A DNA stretch of 64,000 nt from Paraplanobispora takensis (GTDB lineage: Bacteria; Actinomycetota; Actinomycetes; Streptosporangiales; Streptosporangiaceae). Below the pieces are notes generated by a model. The model ran no database searches, was not told the DNA's origin, and worked only from the letters and a program-made list of their open reading frames with translations. Numbering within the stretch: position 1 is the stretch's first letter; the number at the start of each line of letters is the position of its first letter. Position numbers and translations under genes: made by a program. The DNA is taken from contig NZ_BOOK01000024.1 of assembly GCF_016863195.1 (NCBI RefSeq), positions 1 through 64,000 of the forward strand, given 5' to 3'. Below are positions 56,957 to 64,000 of this stretch, piece after piece.

Positions 56957-56993
56957 ACGTTAGGTGGCGGAAGCCACCTGGTCCATACCGCCC
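56957..56993 (-). promoter_or_regulatory. Promoter of the sugar importer with DasR-like operator 2
   Basis: On the minus strand TGGACC (56980-56985), 17 bp, TAACGT (56957-56962). The -35 box is inside CTGGTCCATACCGCC (56978-56992), a weaker copy of the same operator. An AGGTGGC-GGAA-GCCACCT inverted repeat (56962-56979) fills the spacer. Confidence 0.6.
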
Positions 56994-57028
56994 TGTATCG
57001 GTTTCGCAACGCTGACCCCCGAGCCACC

Positions 57029-57048
57029 CAGCTGGTCTATACCAGCTG
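57029..57048. promoter_or_regulatory. DasR-like operator 3
   Basis: CAGCTGGTCTATACCAGCTG, the strongest of the three sites, with 8-bp perfect arms. It lies 52 bases before the FAD/Rieske gene, so the same regulator probably controls both divergent transcripts. Confidence 0.75.
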
Positions 57049-57100
57049 GAGAGAACGCGGATCGAGGAGTGATGTCGCGCCGCCCGGGAAGGGGCAGCCC

Positions 57101-58636
57101 ATGACGCAATCCTTCTGGATGGAATCGGCTATGGGCCGGTCATATCCGGCGCTCAACGAGGACATAGAGGTCGACGTGGCCGTGGTCGGCGCGGGCATCG
57201 CCGGGCTCAGCGCGGCCTGGGAGCTCACGAAGGCGGGGCGGTCGGTCGCGGTCCTGGAGGCCGACCGGGTGGCGGCGGGGGTCACCGGCTTCACCACGGC
57301 CAAGCTCTCGGCCCAGCACACCATGATCTACGCGAAGCTGGCCAAGTCCGCCGGCGCGGAGGCCGCCGCCCTGTACGCCCGGTCCCAGCGGGAGGCCGTC
57401 GAGCACGTCGTCGCCACCGCCGGGGAACTGGGCATCGACTGCGACCTGGAACGGGTCCCCTCCTACACCTACGTCGAGTCGCAGGACGGCGTGGACGACG
57501 TCCGCGCCGAGGCGGAGGCGGCCGCGGAGGCGGGCCTTCCGGCCTCGTTCACGACCTCCTCCACGCTGCCCTTCCCGATCGCCGGGGCGGTCAGGGTCGA
57601 GGACCAGGTCCAGTTCCACCCCCGCAAGTACCTGCTCGGGCTCACCGAGACCATGATCTCGCGCGGCGCGCTCGTCTTCGAGGGCAGCCGCGTCGTCGCC
57701 CTCGACGAGGGCGAGCCGTGCCGCCTGCGGACCGCGGACGGCAGGACGGTCACCGCCCGGGACGTGATCGTCGCGACCCACTATCCGGTCTTCGACCGGG
57801 CCCTGCTGTTCGCCAGGATGGAGCCCCGCCGCGAGCTGGTGGTCGCCGCCGTGATCCCGGAGGCCGGCGACCCCGCCGGCATGTTCATCACCACCGAGCA
57901 GAACACCCGCTCGGTCCGCACGTCGCCGTACGGGCAGGGCCGGCGCCTGCTGATCGTCACCGGCGAGCACTTCAAGCCCGGTGCCGGCTCGGTGGGCGAG
58001 CGCTTCGACCGGCTGGCGGCCTGGACCGCCGAGCGGTTCGGCGCGACGGAGATCGCCTACCGCTGGGCGGCCCAGGACAACGACACCACCGACGGCCTGC
58101 CCTTCGTCGGCCCGATGCACGCCGGCGCCCGGCACGCCTACGTCGCCACCGGTTTCGGCGGCTGGGGAATGAGCAACGGCGTCATGTCGGGCCTGCTGCT
58201 CACCGAGCAGATCGCCGGGCGCGAGCGCCCCTGGGACCGGCTGTACGACCCCCGGCGGCTGCACCCGCTGCGGGAGGCGGGCAGCGCGCTGAAGATGCAG
58301 GCGTCCGTGGCCGCCCACTTCGTCGGCGACCGGTTCGGTGCGGGATCGGCCGACGAGGTGACGGAGCTGGCCCCTGGTCAGGGGGCGGTCCTGAAGGTGG
58401 ACGGGCAGCGCTGCGCGGTCTACCGCGACGACAACGGGCAGCTCCACGCGGTCTCGGCGGTCTGCACCCATCTGGGGTGCGTCGTCGGCTTCAACGACGC
58501 CGAGCGCACCTGGGAGTGCCCCTGCCACGGCTCACGGTTCGACGTGGACGGGTCGATCCTGCAGGGCCCGGCCACCGAGCCCCTCGACCGGCTCGACCTG
58601 ACGGCGCCCGGAACCGCGGAGAAGGCGGAGGGGTGA
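57101..58636 (+). CDS. FAD-dependent oxidoreductase with C-terminal Rieske domain
   Basis: 511 residues. DadA-like FAD domain with the dinucleotide motif VGAGIAGLSAAWEL (about 27-42), then a Rieske [2Fe-2S] domain with CTHLGC and CPCHGSRF (about 455-485). Amine or amino-acid-like substrates are typical for this fusion. ATG 57101 after GGGAAGGGG. Divergent from the sugar importer under shared operators; oxidation of an amino sugar is possible but not shown. Confidence 0.92.
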   Translation: MTQSFWMESAMGRSYPALNEDIEVDVAVVGAGIAGLSAAWELTKAGRSVAVLEADRVAAGVTGFTTAKLSAQHTMIYAKLAKSAGAEAAALYARSQREAVEHVVATAGELGIDCDLERVPSYTYVESQDGVDDVRAEAEAAAEAGLPASFTTSSTLPFPIAGAVRVEDQVQFHPRKYLLGLTETMISRGALVFEGSRVVALDEGEPCRLRTADGRTVTARDVIVATHYPVFDRALLFARMEPRRELVVAAVIPEAGDPAGMFITTEQNTRSVRTSPYGQGRRLLIVTGEHFKPGAGSVGERFDRLAAWTAERFGATEIAYRWAAQDNDTTDGLPFVGPMHAGARHAYVATGFGGWGMSNGVMSGLLLTEQIAGRERPWDRLYDPRRLHPLREAGSALKMQASVAAHFVGDRFGAGSADEVTELAPGQGAVLKVDGQRCAVYRDDNGQLHAVSAVCTHLGCVVGFNDAERTWECPCHGSRFDVDGSILQGPATEPLDRLDLTAPGTAEKAEG

Positions 58637-58643
58637 GGACGGC

Positions 58644-58676
58644 GCGGCCCCGTCCGGCCGGATGGCACGGGGCCGC
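58644..58676 (+). terminator. Terminator after the FAD/Rieske gene
   Basis: Perfect 10-bp stem GCGGCCCCGT / ACGGGGCCGC with a 13-base loop, 8 bases past the stop. Confidence 0.75.
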
Positions 58677-58705
58677 CCCGTTGACCGGCGGGAGGCCCGG
58701 CCGCA

Positions 58706-58727
58706 TTATTGACTAATTATCCAATAA
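58706..58727. promoter_or_regulatory. AT-rich palindrome upstream of the hydrolase-TetR-MFS operon
   Basis: TTATTG and CAATAA arms around a central TAATTA, all about one axis (58716.5). A rare AT-rich island in this genome; the size and form suit a TetR-family operator, most likely for the TetR protein two genes downstream. Confidence 0.65.
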
Positions 58728-58750
58728 GGCTCGGCGGAAGGGCTCGCACC

Positions 58751-59593
58751 GTGCGGATGGTCAAGGGTGACGGCGTCGGCCTGGCCGTCTACGAGCAGGG
58801 TGATCCGGCCGGCCCGACCCTCGTCCTCGTGCACGGCTATCCGGACGACCACACGGTCTGGGAGCCGGTCGCCGCGCGGCTGGCCGCGAGCTTCCACGTG
58901 GTGACCTACGACGTCCGGGGCGCGGGGGCCTCGGACCGGCCGCGCGGGCGGGAGCCGTACGGCTTCGCGCACCTGATGGCCGACCTGCGCGCCGTGATCG
59001 ACGCGGTGAGCCCCGGTGAGCCGGTCCACCTGGCCGGGCACGACTGGGGGTCCATCCAGGGCTGGGAGGCGGTGTGCACCATGCCCGAGCTCTTCGCCTC
59101 CTACACCTCCATCTCCGGGCCCTGCCTCGACCACATAGGCCACTGGGTGCGGACCGCCGGCCGGCTGCGCACCCTGCGGCAGACGCTGTCGTCGTGGTAC
59201 ATCGGGTTCTTCCGGCTGCCGGTCCTGCCCGAGCTGGCCTGGCGCTCCGGGCTCGGCGGGCGGCTGCTGGCGCGGGCCGAGCGCCACCGCCCCTCCGGCC
59301 GGCTCGACGCGGTGGCCGGCCTGGGGCTCTACCGCGCGAACATCCCCGCCCGGCTGCGCCACCCGCGGGAGCGGCGCACGCCGGTGCCGGTGCGGCTCGT
59401 GCTGCCCCTCATGGACGCCTACGTGAGACCGGAGACCGCCGAGACCGCCCTGCGGTGGGCGCCGGTGGCGGAGGTCCACCGGGTCCGGGCCCGGCACTGG
59501 GTCCCCCTGACCCATCCCGATCTGGTCGCGCGTCTGGTGGGCGAGCACGCCCGGCGGCATCGGCGGCCGGGCCCATCGGAATTCACATCGTGA
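58751..59593 (+). CDS. Alpha/beta hydrolase (epoxide hydrolase/dehalogenase-like)
   Basis: 280 residues from GTG 58751 (GGAAGGG upstream). Oxyanion segment VHGYPDDHTVW and nucleophile Asp in GHDWGS, so it uses Asp rather than Ser, as epoxide hydrolases and haloalkane dehalogenases do; the late His is in RARHWVPLTHP. Followed by TetR and an efflux pump: perhaps a detoxification set. Confidence 0.88.
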   Translation: MRMVKGDGVGLAVYEQGDPAGPTLVLVHGYPDDHTVWEPVAARLAASFHVVTYDVRGAGASDRPRGREPYGFAHLMADLRAVIDAVSPGEPVHLAGHDWGSIQGWEAVCTMPELFASYTSISGPCLDHIGHWVRTAGRLRTLRQTLSSWYIGFFRLPVLPELAWRSGLGGRLLARAERHRPSGRLDAVAGLGLYRANIPARLRHPRERRTPVPVRLVLPLMDAYVRPETAETALRWAPVAEVHRVRARHWVPLTHPDLVARLVGEHARRHRRPGPSEFTS

Positions 59594-59618
59594 AATTTTT
59601 CAGATCCTGAAATTTTCT
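59591..59618. promoter_or_regulatory. AT-rich repeat before the TetR gene
   Basis: TGAAATTTTTCA (59591-59602) is a near-palindrome and TGAAATTTT recurs at 59608, 17 bp on. Overlaps the hydrolase stop. Candidate autoregulatory site of the TetR protein. Confidence 0.45.
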
Positions 59619-59634
59619 CCCCTCCCCCGTCGTT

Positions 59635-60252
59635 GTGCCCACCGTGAACAGCAGTGACGAGCTGGGCCGCAGGGACCGCAAGAAGCTCGAGACCCGGGCG
59701 GCGCTCGAACGCGCCGCTCTGACACTGGTCGCCGAGCGCGGTCTCGCCCAGGTGACCGTGGAGGACATCGCCGGGGCTGTGGACGTCTCCTCCCGCACGT
59801 TCTTCAACTACTTCCCCTCCAAGGAGGACGCCCTCATCGGGCGCAGTCCGGAGAACGAGGCCGAGCTGGCCGGGAAGCTGGCCGCCGTACCCGTCTCGGA
59901 GCCCGCGTTGCAGGCGCTGCGCCTGGTGCTGCGGTCCGTGGCCGAGCTCGTGCAGCAAGAGCGCGAGCAGTGGCTGCTGCGGTTGCGGGTGCTGGAGCAG
60001 AACCCCTCGCTGCTGCCACGGCTCATCGCCGGCAACGCCGAGGCCGAACGGTGCCTGACGGCCGCGGTGGCCGAGCGGGTCGGCGTCGATCCCGCCGCCG
60101 ACGGCTATCCCGCGCTCGTCACCGCCGTGGCCTCCACCGCCTTCCGGGTGGCGATGATCCGCTGGAGTGCCGCGGACGGCGTCCCGCCGCTGGCCGGTCT
60201 GCTGGATGAGGCCTTCGACCGGCTGGCCGCCGGCCTGCCCGACCCCCGGTGA
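59635..60252 (+). CDS. TetR-family transcriptional regulator
   Basis: 205 residues with the N-terminal helix-turn-helix VTVEDIAGAVDVSSRTFFNYF, followed by a ligand-binding helical domain. GTG start at 59635; GTG 59644 is an alternative. Expected repressor of its own operon, acting at the AT-rich sites before the hydrolase and before itself. Confidence 0.93.
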   Translation: MPTVNSSDELGRRDRKKLETRAALERAALTLVAERGLAQVTVEDIAGAVDVSSRTFFNYFPSKEDALIGRSPENEAELAGKLAAVPVSEPALQALRLVLRSVAELVQQEREQWLLRLRVLEQNPSLLPRLIAGNAEAERCLTAAVAERVGVDPAADGYPALVTAVASTAFRVAMIRWSAADGVPPLAGLLDEAFDRLAAGLPDPR

Positions 60253-60315
60253 GCCCTCACCCTCCCTGCGACCACCCCTGCTCGACCGCTCCCCTCCCTG
60301 AGAAACCGAGGAAGA

Positions 60316-61899
60316 ATGACCAGCACCAGTGAGCCGCCCGCTCTCGTGGACGCGCCCACCCAGACCTCCCGCCGCAAGGTCCTGCAGGCGCTGTCGGGAC
60401 TGATGGTGGGCATGTTCGTGTCCATCCTGGCCTCGACCGTCGTGGCCAACGCCCTGCCGCGCATCATCACCGACCTGCAGGGCTCGCAGACCGTCTACAC
60501 CTGGATCGTCACCGCCGAGCTGCTGGCCATGACGGCCACGGTGCCGCTCTGGGGCAAGATGGCCGACCTGTACAGCAAGAAGCTCCTGATCCAGCTCTCG
60601 CTGGGGCTGTTCGTGGTCGGCTCGCTGATCGCGGGCCTCACCCCGAACGTGGAGATCCTCATCGTCAGCCGCGTCGTGCAGGGCATCGGCGCCGGCGGCA
60701 TGACCGCGCTGTCCATGGTCGTGATGGCGGCCATGATCCCGCCGCGTGAGCTCGGCCGCTACGCCGGCGTCTTCGGCGCCGTCTTCGGCGTCGGCACCGT
60801 CGCCGGCCCGCTCATCGGCGGCGTGCTGGTCGACACCTCCTGGCTCGGCTGGCGCTGGTGCTTCCTGATCGGCGTGCCGTTCACGATCCTGGCCATCGTG
60901 CTGCTGCAGCGCACGCTGGACCTGCCGGTGGTGCGCAAGGAGGTCAAGGTCGACTATCTCGGCGCGTTCCTGATCACGCTGGGCGTCTGCACGCTGCTGG
61001 TCTGGTCGTCGCTGGCGGGCAACCAGTTCGAGTGGGCCTCCTGGTGGACCGCCGGCCTGGTCGGCGGCGGCCTGGCCGTCCTGGCGCTGGCCCTGTGGGT
61101 GGAGTCGCGGGCCGCCGAGCCCATCATCCCGCTGGCCATCTTCAGCAACCGCACCGTCACCCTGGCCACCGTGGCCAGCGTGCTGGTCGGTGTGGCGATG
61201 TTCGGCGGCACGGTGTTCCTGTCGCAGTACTTCCAGGTGGCGCTCGGCAAGTCCCCGACCGTCGCGGGCCTGATGAGCCTGCCGATGGTCTTCGGCCTGC
61301 TGGTCTCCTCGACGGTGGCGGGCCAGCTCATCACCAAGTGGGGCCGGTGGAAGGGCTTCCTGGTGGCCGGCGGCGTCGTCATGCTCGCCGGCATGGGCCT
61401 GCTGTCCACGATCGACGGGCAGACGAGCACGCTGCTGCTGTCGGTCTACATGGCGGTGCTCGGCATCGGCGTCGGCATGCTCATGCAGAACCTGGTCCTC
61501 GCCGCGCAGAACGACGTGGCCGCCCACGACCTGGGCGTCACCACCTCGGTGCTGACCTTCTTCCGCAGCATGGGCGGCGCGGTCGGCGTCAGCGCCCTGG
61601 GCGCGGTGCTCGCCAACCGGATCACCACGCTCATGACCGAGAAGCTCGGCCCGCTGGCGTCCGCCGGCGGCGGAGGCGGAGGCGGGGAGGGCCAGTCCGT
61701 CCCGGACATCTCCGCGCTGCCGGCCCCCGTGGTCCGCGTCATCCAGGACGTGTACGCCACGGCCACCGCCGAGCTGTTCCTCATCGGCGTGCCGCTGACC
61801 GCGCTCGCGCTGGTGGCGGTGCTGTTCATCAAGGAGAAGCCGCTCAACACGCTGTCGGGCGACGAGCGCCTGGTCATGGAGAGCGCCGCGGGTCACTGA
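60316..61899 (+). CDS. MFS multidrug efflux transporter, 14-helix (DHA2) type
   Basis: 527 residues, about 14 helices, with the loop GKMADLYSKK and motif C-like GAVFGVGTVAGPLIGGVLVD of antiporters that export drugs. GAGGAAGA before the ATG. A Gly run (about 450-458) is in the last loop. Regulated by the TetR gene in front. Confidence 0.93.
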   Translation: MTSTSEPPALVDAPTQTSRRKVLQALSGLMVGMFVSILASTVVANALPRIITDLQGSQTVYTWIVTAELLAMTATVPLWGKMADLYSKKLLIQLSLGLFVVGSLIAGLTPNVEILIVSRVVQGIGAGGMTALSMVVMAAMIPPRELGRYAGVFGAVFGVGTVAGPLIGGVLVDTSWLGWRWCFLIGVPFTILAIVLLQRTLDLPVVRKEVKVDYLGAFLITLGVCTLLVWSSLAGNQFEWASWWTAGLVGGGLAVLALALWVESRAAEPIIPLAIFSNRTVTLATVASVLVGVAMFGGTVFLSQYFQVALGKSPTVAGLMSLPMVFGLLVSSTVAGQLITKWGRWKGFLVAGGVVMLAGMGLLSTIDGQTSTLLLSVYMAVLGIGVGMLMQNLVLAAQNDVAAHDLGVTTSVLTFFRSMGGAVGVSALGAVLANRITTLMTEKLGPLASAGGGGGGGEGQSVPDISALPAPVVRVIQDVYATATAELFLIGVPLTALALVAVLFIKEKPLNTLSGDERLVMESAAGH

Positions 61900-61926
61900 C
61901 CTGCCCGGCAGACCGTACGGCCGCGG

Positions 61927-61955
61927 GCCCGGTCCGGATTCGCTCCGGACCGGGC
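61927..61955 (+). terminator. Terminator after the efflux gene
   Basis: Perfect 12-bp stem GCCCGGTCCGGA / TCCGGACCGGGC with loop TTCGC, 27 bases past the stop. Confidence 0.85.
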
Positions 61956-61959
61956 AGCC

Positions 61960-62263
61960 CGGCCGAGACCGTCCACTGCGGCTCGCTCCAGGGAGCCGGC
62001 TGGCCCTTCTCATCGACGCCTTCACTCCACGAGCAGTACAGGCCGCCTTGCCGGTTCTCGTCGGAGAATATGCGGCACAGCCTGCCCGCGTGCATGGCGA
62101 GCGCGGGCGCGAATCTGGAGCACACCTTGTCCTGCGGGAACATCTTGCCGATGAACGGCCACGGCGTGACCCCCTCGACCCGTCCGCGACGTGTTCCCGG
62201 TCGATGTGGACAGCCACGTGGCCGGACGTGGCCACCGACTCCGCCGGGGCCCCGGGGGCTGGT
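61960..62263 (-). other. Gap with a possible gene remnant
   Basis: On the minus strand a protein-like stretch (FPQDKVCSRFAPALAMHAGR, then more with Cys and Trp) runs from about 62143 to 61960, but it has no good start, and nearby protein-like sequence lies in another frame. It may be the decayed end of a small secreted protein. Nothing else was seen in these 300 bases. Confidence 0.3.
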
Positions 62264-63292
62264 TCAGCAGGTGGCGGGGAGGCCGAACGCGGGCAGCAGG
62301 TCGGGAGCGAACGAGGTGATCTCCGCGATCCGGCCCTCGGCCACCCACAGCACCTCCAGCACCTGGGCCCGGTACAGCGTGTCACCCGGCCGGCGGAGAT
62401 AGTGCGCGACCGCCGGCTGCCGGTTGGCCCGGGTCGGCAGCCGGCGCCAGTGTCCCAGATAGCCGGGTGCGGCCGGGTCCAGGATCTCGGCGAGCGCCGC
62501 GGTGAACGCCTCGCGCCCGGCCCACAGCCTCTCCCGCGTACTGGACTCGCACGGCTGCGGCATCGGCATGGTCACGCGGATGTCCTCGTGGAGCAGTTCG
62601 GCCATGGCGCCGGTGTCCGCGCGCTCCAGCAGCGCCATGTAGCGCTGTATGAGCGTGCGTTCGGCCTCCGTCGGATCCGCGGCGGGCGCCCATTCCAGCC
62701 GCCGTGGGGGGAGGTGGGAGCGCAGGGTGGCGCGGGCCCGGGGCAGCGCGCTGTTCACCGAAGCGACGCTGAGGCCGAGCATGTCCGCGGTGTCCGCGGC
62801 CGGCCAGCCCAGGATGTCGCGCACGATGAGCACGGCCCGCTGCCTCGGCGGCAGATGCTGGACGGCGATCAGGAACGCCAGCTCGATCGTCTCCTTCTCG
62901 ATGACCGCGGCGTCGGGCTCGGCGTCGTGCGGCGCGGCCCGGTCGAGCAGCAGGTCCGGGTACGGCTCGAGCCAGGGCGTCAGATCCGGTGACCGCGCCG
63001 CCGATCCGGCCGCCGTCGCGCCGGCCGCGCCCTCGGCGCGGGGCCGGCGCTGGACGCTGTCGAGGAAATCGAGGCACACGTTGGTCGTGATGCGGTAGAG
63101 CCAGGCCCGCGCGGTCGACCGCCCCTGGAAGGTGTCCCGCTTGCGCCAGGCCCGCAGCAGGGCCTCCTGCACCAGGTCCTCGGAGTCCGAGAACGACCCG
63201 ACCATCCGATAGCAGTGCACCCGCAACTCGTGCCGGTGCGCCTGCACCAGAGCGCTGAACGCGGGCTCGTCGAGCATCTGTACCGGGCTCAC
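62264..63292 (-). CDS. ECF sigma factor with C-terminal SnoaL-like domain (SigG/SigJ type)
   Basis: 342 residues. Sigma region 2 at about 10-80 (HCYRMVGSFSDSEDLVQEAL), region 4 at about 130-190 (LPPRQRAVLIVRDILGW), then a SnoaL-like domain of about 130 residues that in such sigma factors controls activity in place of an anti-sigma factor. GTG 63292 with GGAGGAG overlaps the upstream MFS stop (GTGA). Confidence 0.92.
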   Translation of the reverse strand: MSPVQMLDEPAFSALVQAHRHELRVHCYRMVGSFSDSEDLVQEALLRAWRKRDTFQGRSTARAWLYRITTNVCLDFLDSVQRRPRAEGAAGATAAGSAARSPDLTPWLEPYPDLLLDRAAPHDAEPDAAVIEKETIELAFLIAVQHLPPRQRAVLIVRDILGWPAADTADMLGLSVASVNSALPRARATLRSHLPPRRLEWAPAADPTEAERTLIQRYMALLERADTGAMAELLHEDIRVTMPMPQPCESSTRERLWAGREAFTAALAEILDPAAPGYLGHWRRLPTRANRQPAVAHYLRRPGDTLYRAQVLEVLWVAEGRIAEITSFAPDLLPAFGLPATC

Positions 63293-64000
63293 CGGCGCTC
63301 CTCCACCCTCTGGCCGGACTCCGCCGGCATGCCCGGCCTCGGCATGTCGCCGAGGGACGGCAGGTGCCCGAGGCCGATCCGCGCGACCACCGCGAGCGCC
63401 AGGAAGATGACGACCGACACGATCGCGATGATATGCACTCCATCGGTGAACGCCGCACGTGCCGAGGCCAGCAACGCGGTACCGGAATCGGCCGGCAGCG
63501 CCGGCACGGCCGCGACCGCACCGGCGATGCTGTCCCGGGCCGCGGCGGCGGCCTCCTGCGGCACGCCGTCGGGGACCTCGACCCGGCTCCGGTAGGCGAC
63601 GGTGCCGATGATGCCGAGGATCGCCACGCCGAGCGCGACACCCAGCTCGCCGGCGGTCGAGGCCAGCGAGCCGGCGGCTCCCGCCTTCCGCGCCGGCGCC
63701 GCCGACATCACCAGGAACGGCGCCATCGGGCCGACCGACGCGCCGCCGACGTACACGACCGTGATCCCGGTGAGCAGTACCGCCAGGCCGGAGGTGTCGG
63801 GCACCCGGGTGAGCACGACCATGCCGGCCGCGGCGATGATCGACCCGGTCATGAGGATGTGGGCGGGACGCACCCTGCGCGCGAGCGCGGGCGCCGCGTT
63901 CCCGACGACGATCATGACCACCGACGGCAGCAGCAGCCACAATCCGGTCTCGAACGGCGAGAGGCCTGCGACCAGTTGCAGGTACAGCGTTCCCATCAAA
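63289..64000 (-). CDS. MFS transporter, C-terminal half (5' end outside window)
   Basis: About 236 residues are visible, with roughly six helices and the pattern of the second half of a 14-helix drug exporter (GLSPFETGLWLLLPSVV; GAAGSLASTAGELGVALGVAI). It continues beyond base 64000. Overlap with the sigma gene suggests that they form one operon. Confidence 0.85.
   Translation of the reverse strand, partial: LMGTLYLQLVAGLSPFETGLWLLLPSVVMIVVGNAAPALARRVRPAHILMTGSIIAAAGMVVLTRVPDTSGLAVLLTGITVVYVGGASVGPMAPFLVMSAAPARKAGAAGSLASTAGELGVALGVAILGIIGTVAYRSRVEVPDGVPQEAAAAARDSIAGAVAAVPALPADSGTALLASARAAFTDGVHIIAIVSVVIFLALAVVARIGLGHLPSLGDMPRPGMPAESGQRVEERR

Overview
The window is very GC-rich, densely packed, uses ATGA/GTGA gene overlaps throughout and carries SARP, MbtH, MurQ, DasR-type and CelR-type signatures. 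This points to a filamentous actinomycete, most likely of the order Streptosporangiales; that placement is inference. No tRNA, rRNA, CRISPR array, transposase or phage gene was seen. About six operons and several single genes fill the window.

Bases 1-13357 hold a ribosomal peptide (RiPP) locus. Read leftwards from 9009 come a class III lanthionine synthetase (LanKC), two identical 36-residue precursors, a third unrelated-looking precursor, an MFS exporter, a prolyl oligopeptidase that could remove leaders, a heme-oxygenase-like enzyme, a 62-residue protein and a class III nucleotide cyclase with an AAA-type ATPase domain, cut by the window edge. Read rightwards from 9256 come a SARP/NB-ARC regulator and two radical SAM proteins. 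Three heptamers at 11-bp period sit 8 bp from a -10 box in front of lanKC, so the SARP probably switches on the divergent operon.

Bases 13342-18599 are mixed single genes: a TPR protein, a NUDIX hydrolase, a GNAT, a membrane protein and a lipase-like hydrolase. Bases 18767-27962 form one operon: peptide-type ABC importer, GNAT, MurQ and a beta-lactamase-like hydrolase, best read as uptake and recycling of cell-wall muropeptides.

Bases 28156-45512 are a single NRPS operon of nine overlapping genes. It has three adenylation domains (read here as Asp-, Gly- and Lys/Orn-like), free condensation domains, an AMP ligase with its own carrier protein, MbtH, and a first gene that fuses C-A-PCP-TE to a whole MFS transporter. 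A 2-oxoacid dehydrogenase operon (E1 alpha, E1 beta, E2; 46105-49324) diverges from it. Both promoters have a CelR/CebR-type palindrome at the start point, which suggests that cellulose breakdown products control both.

Bases 49398-64000 contain a methyltransferase relic, a deazaflavin-type reductase, a one-chain N6-adenine methylase, a secreted unknown, a sugar ABC importer without its own ATPase, under DasR-like operators shared with a divergent FAD/Rieske oxidoreductase, a hydrolase-TetR-MFS efflux operon, an ECF sigma factor and the end of another MFS gene.
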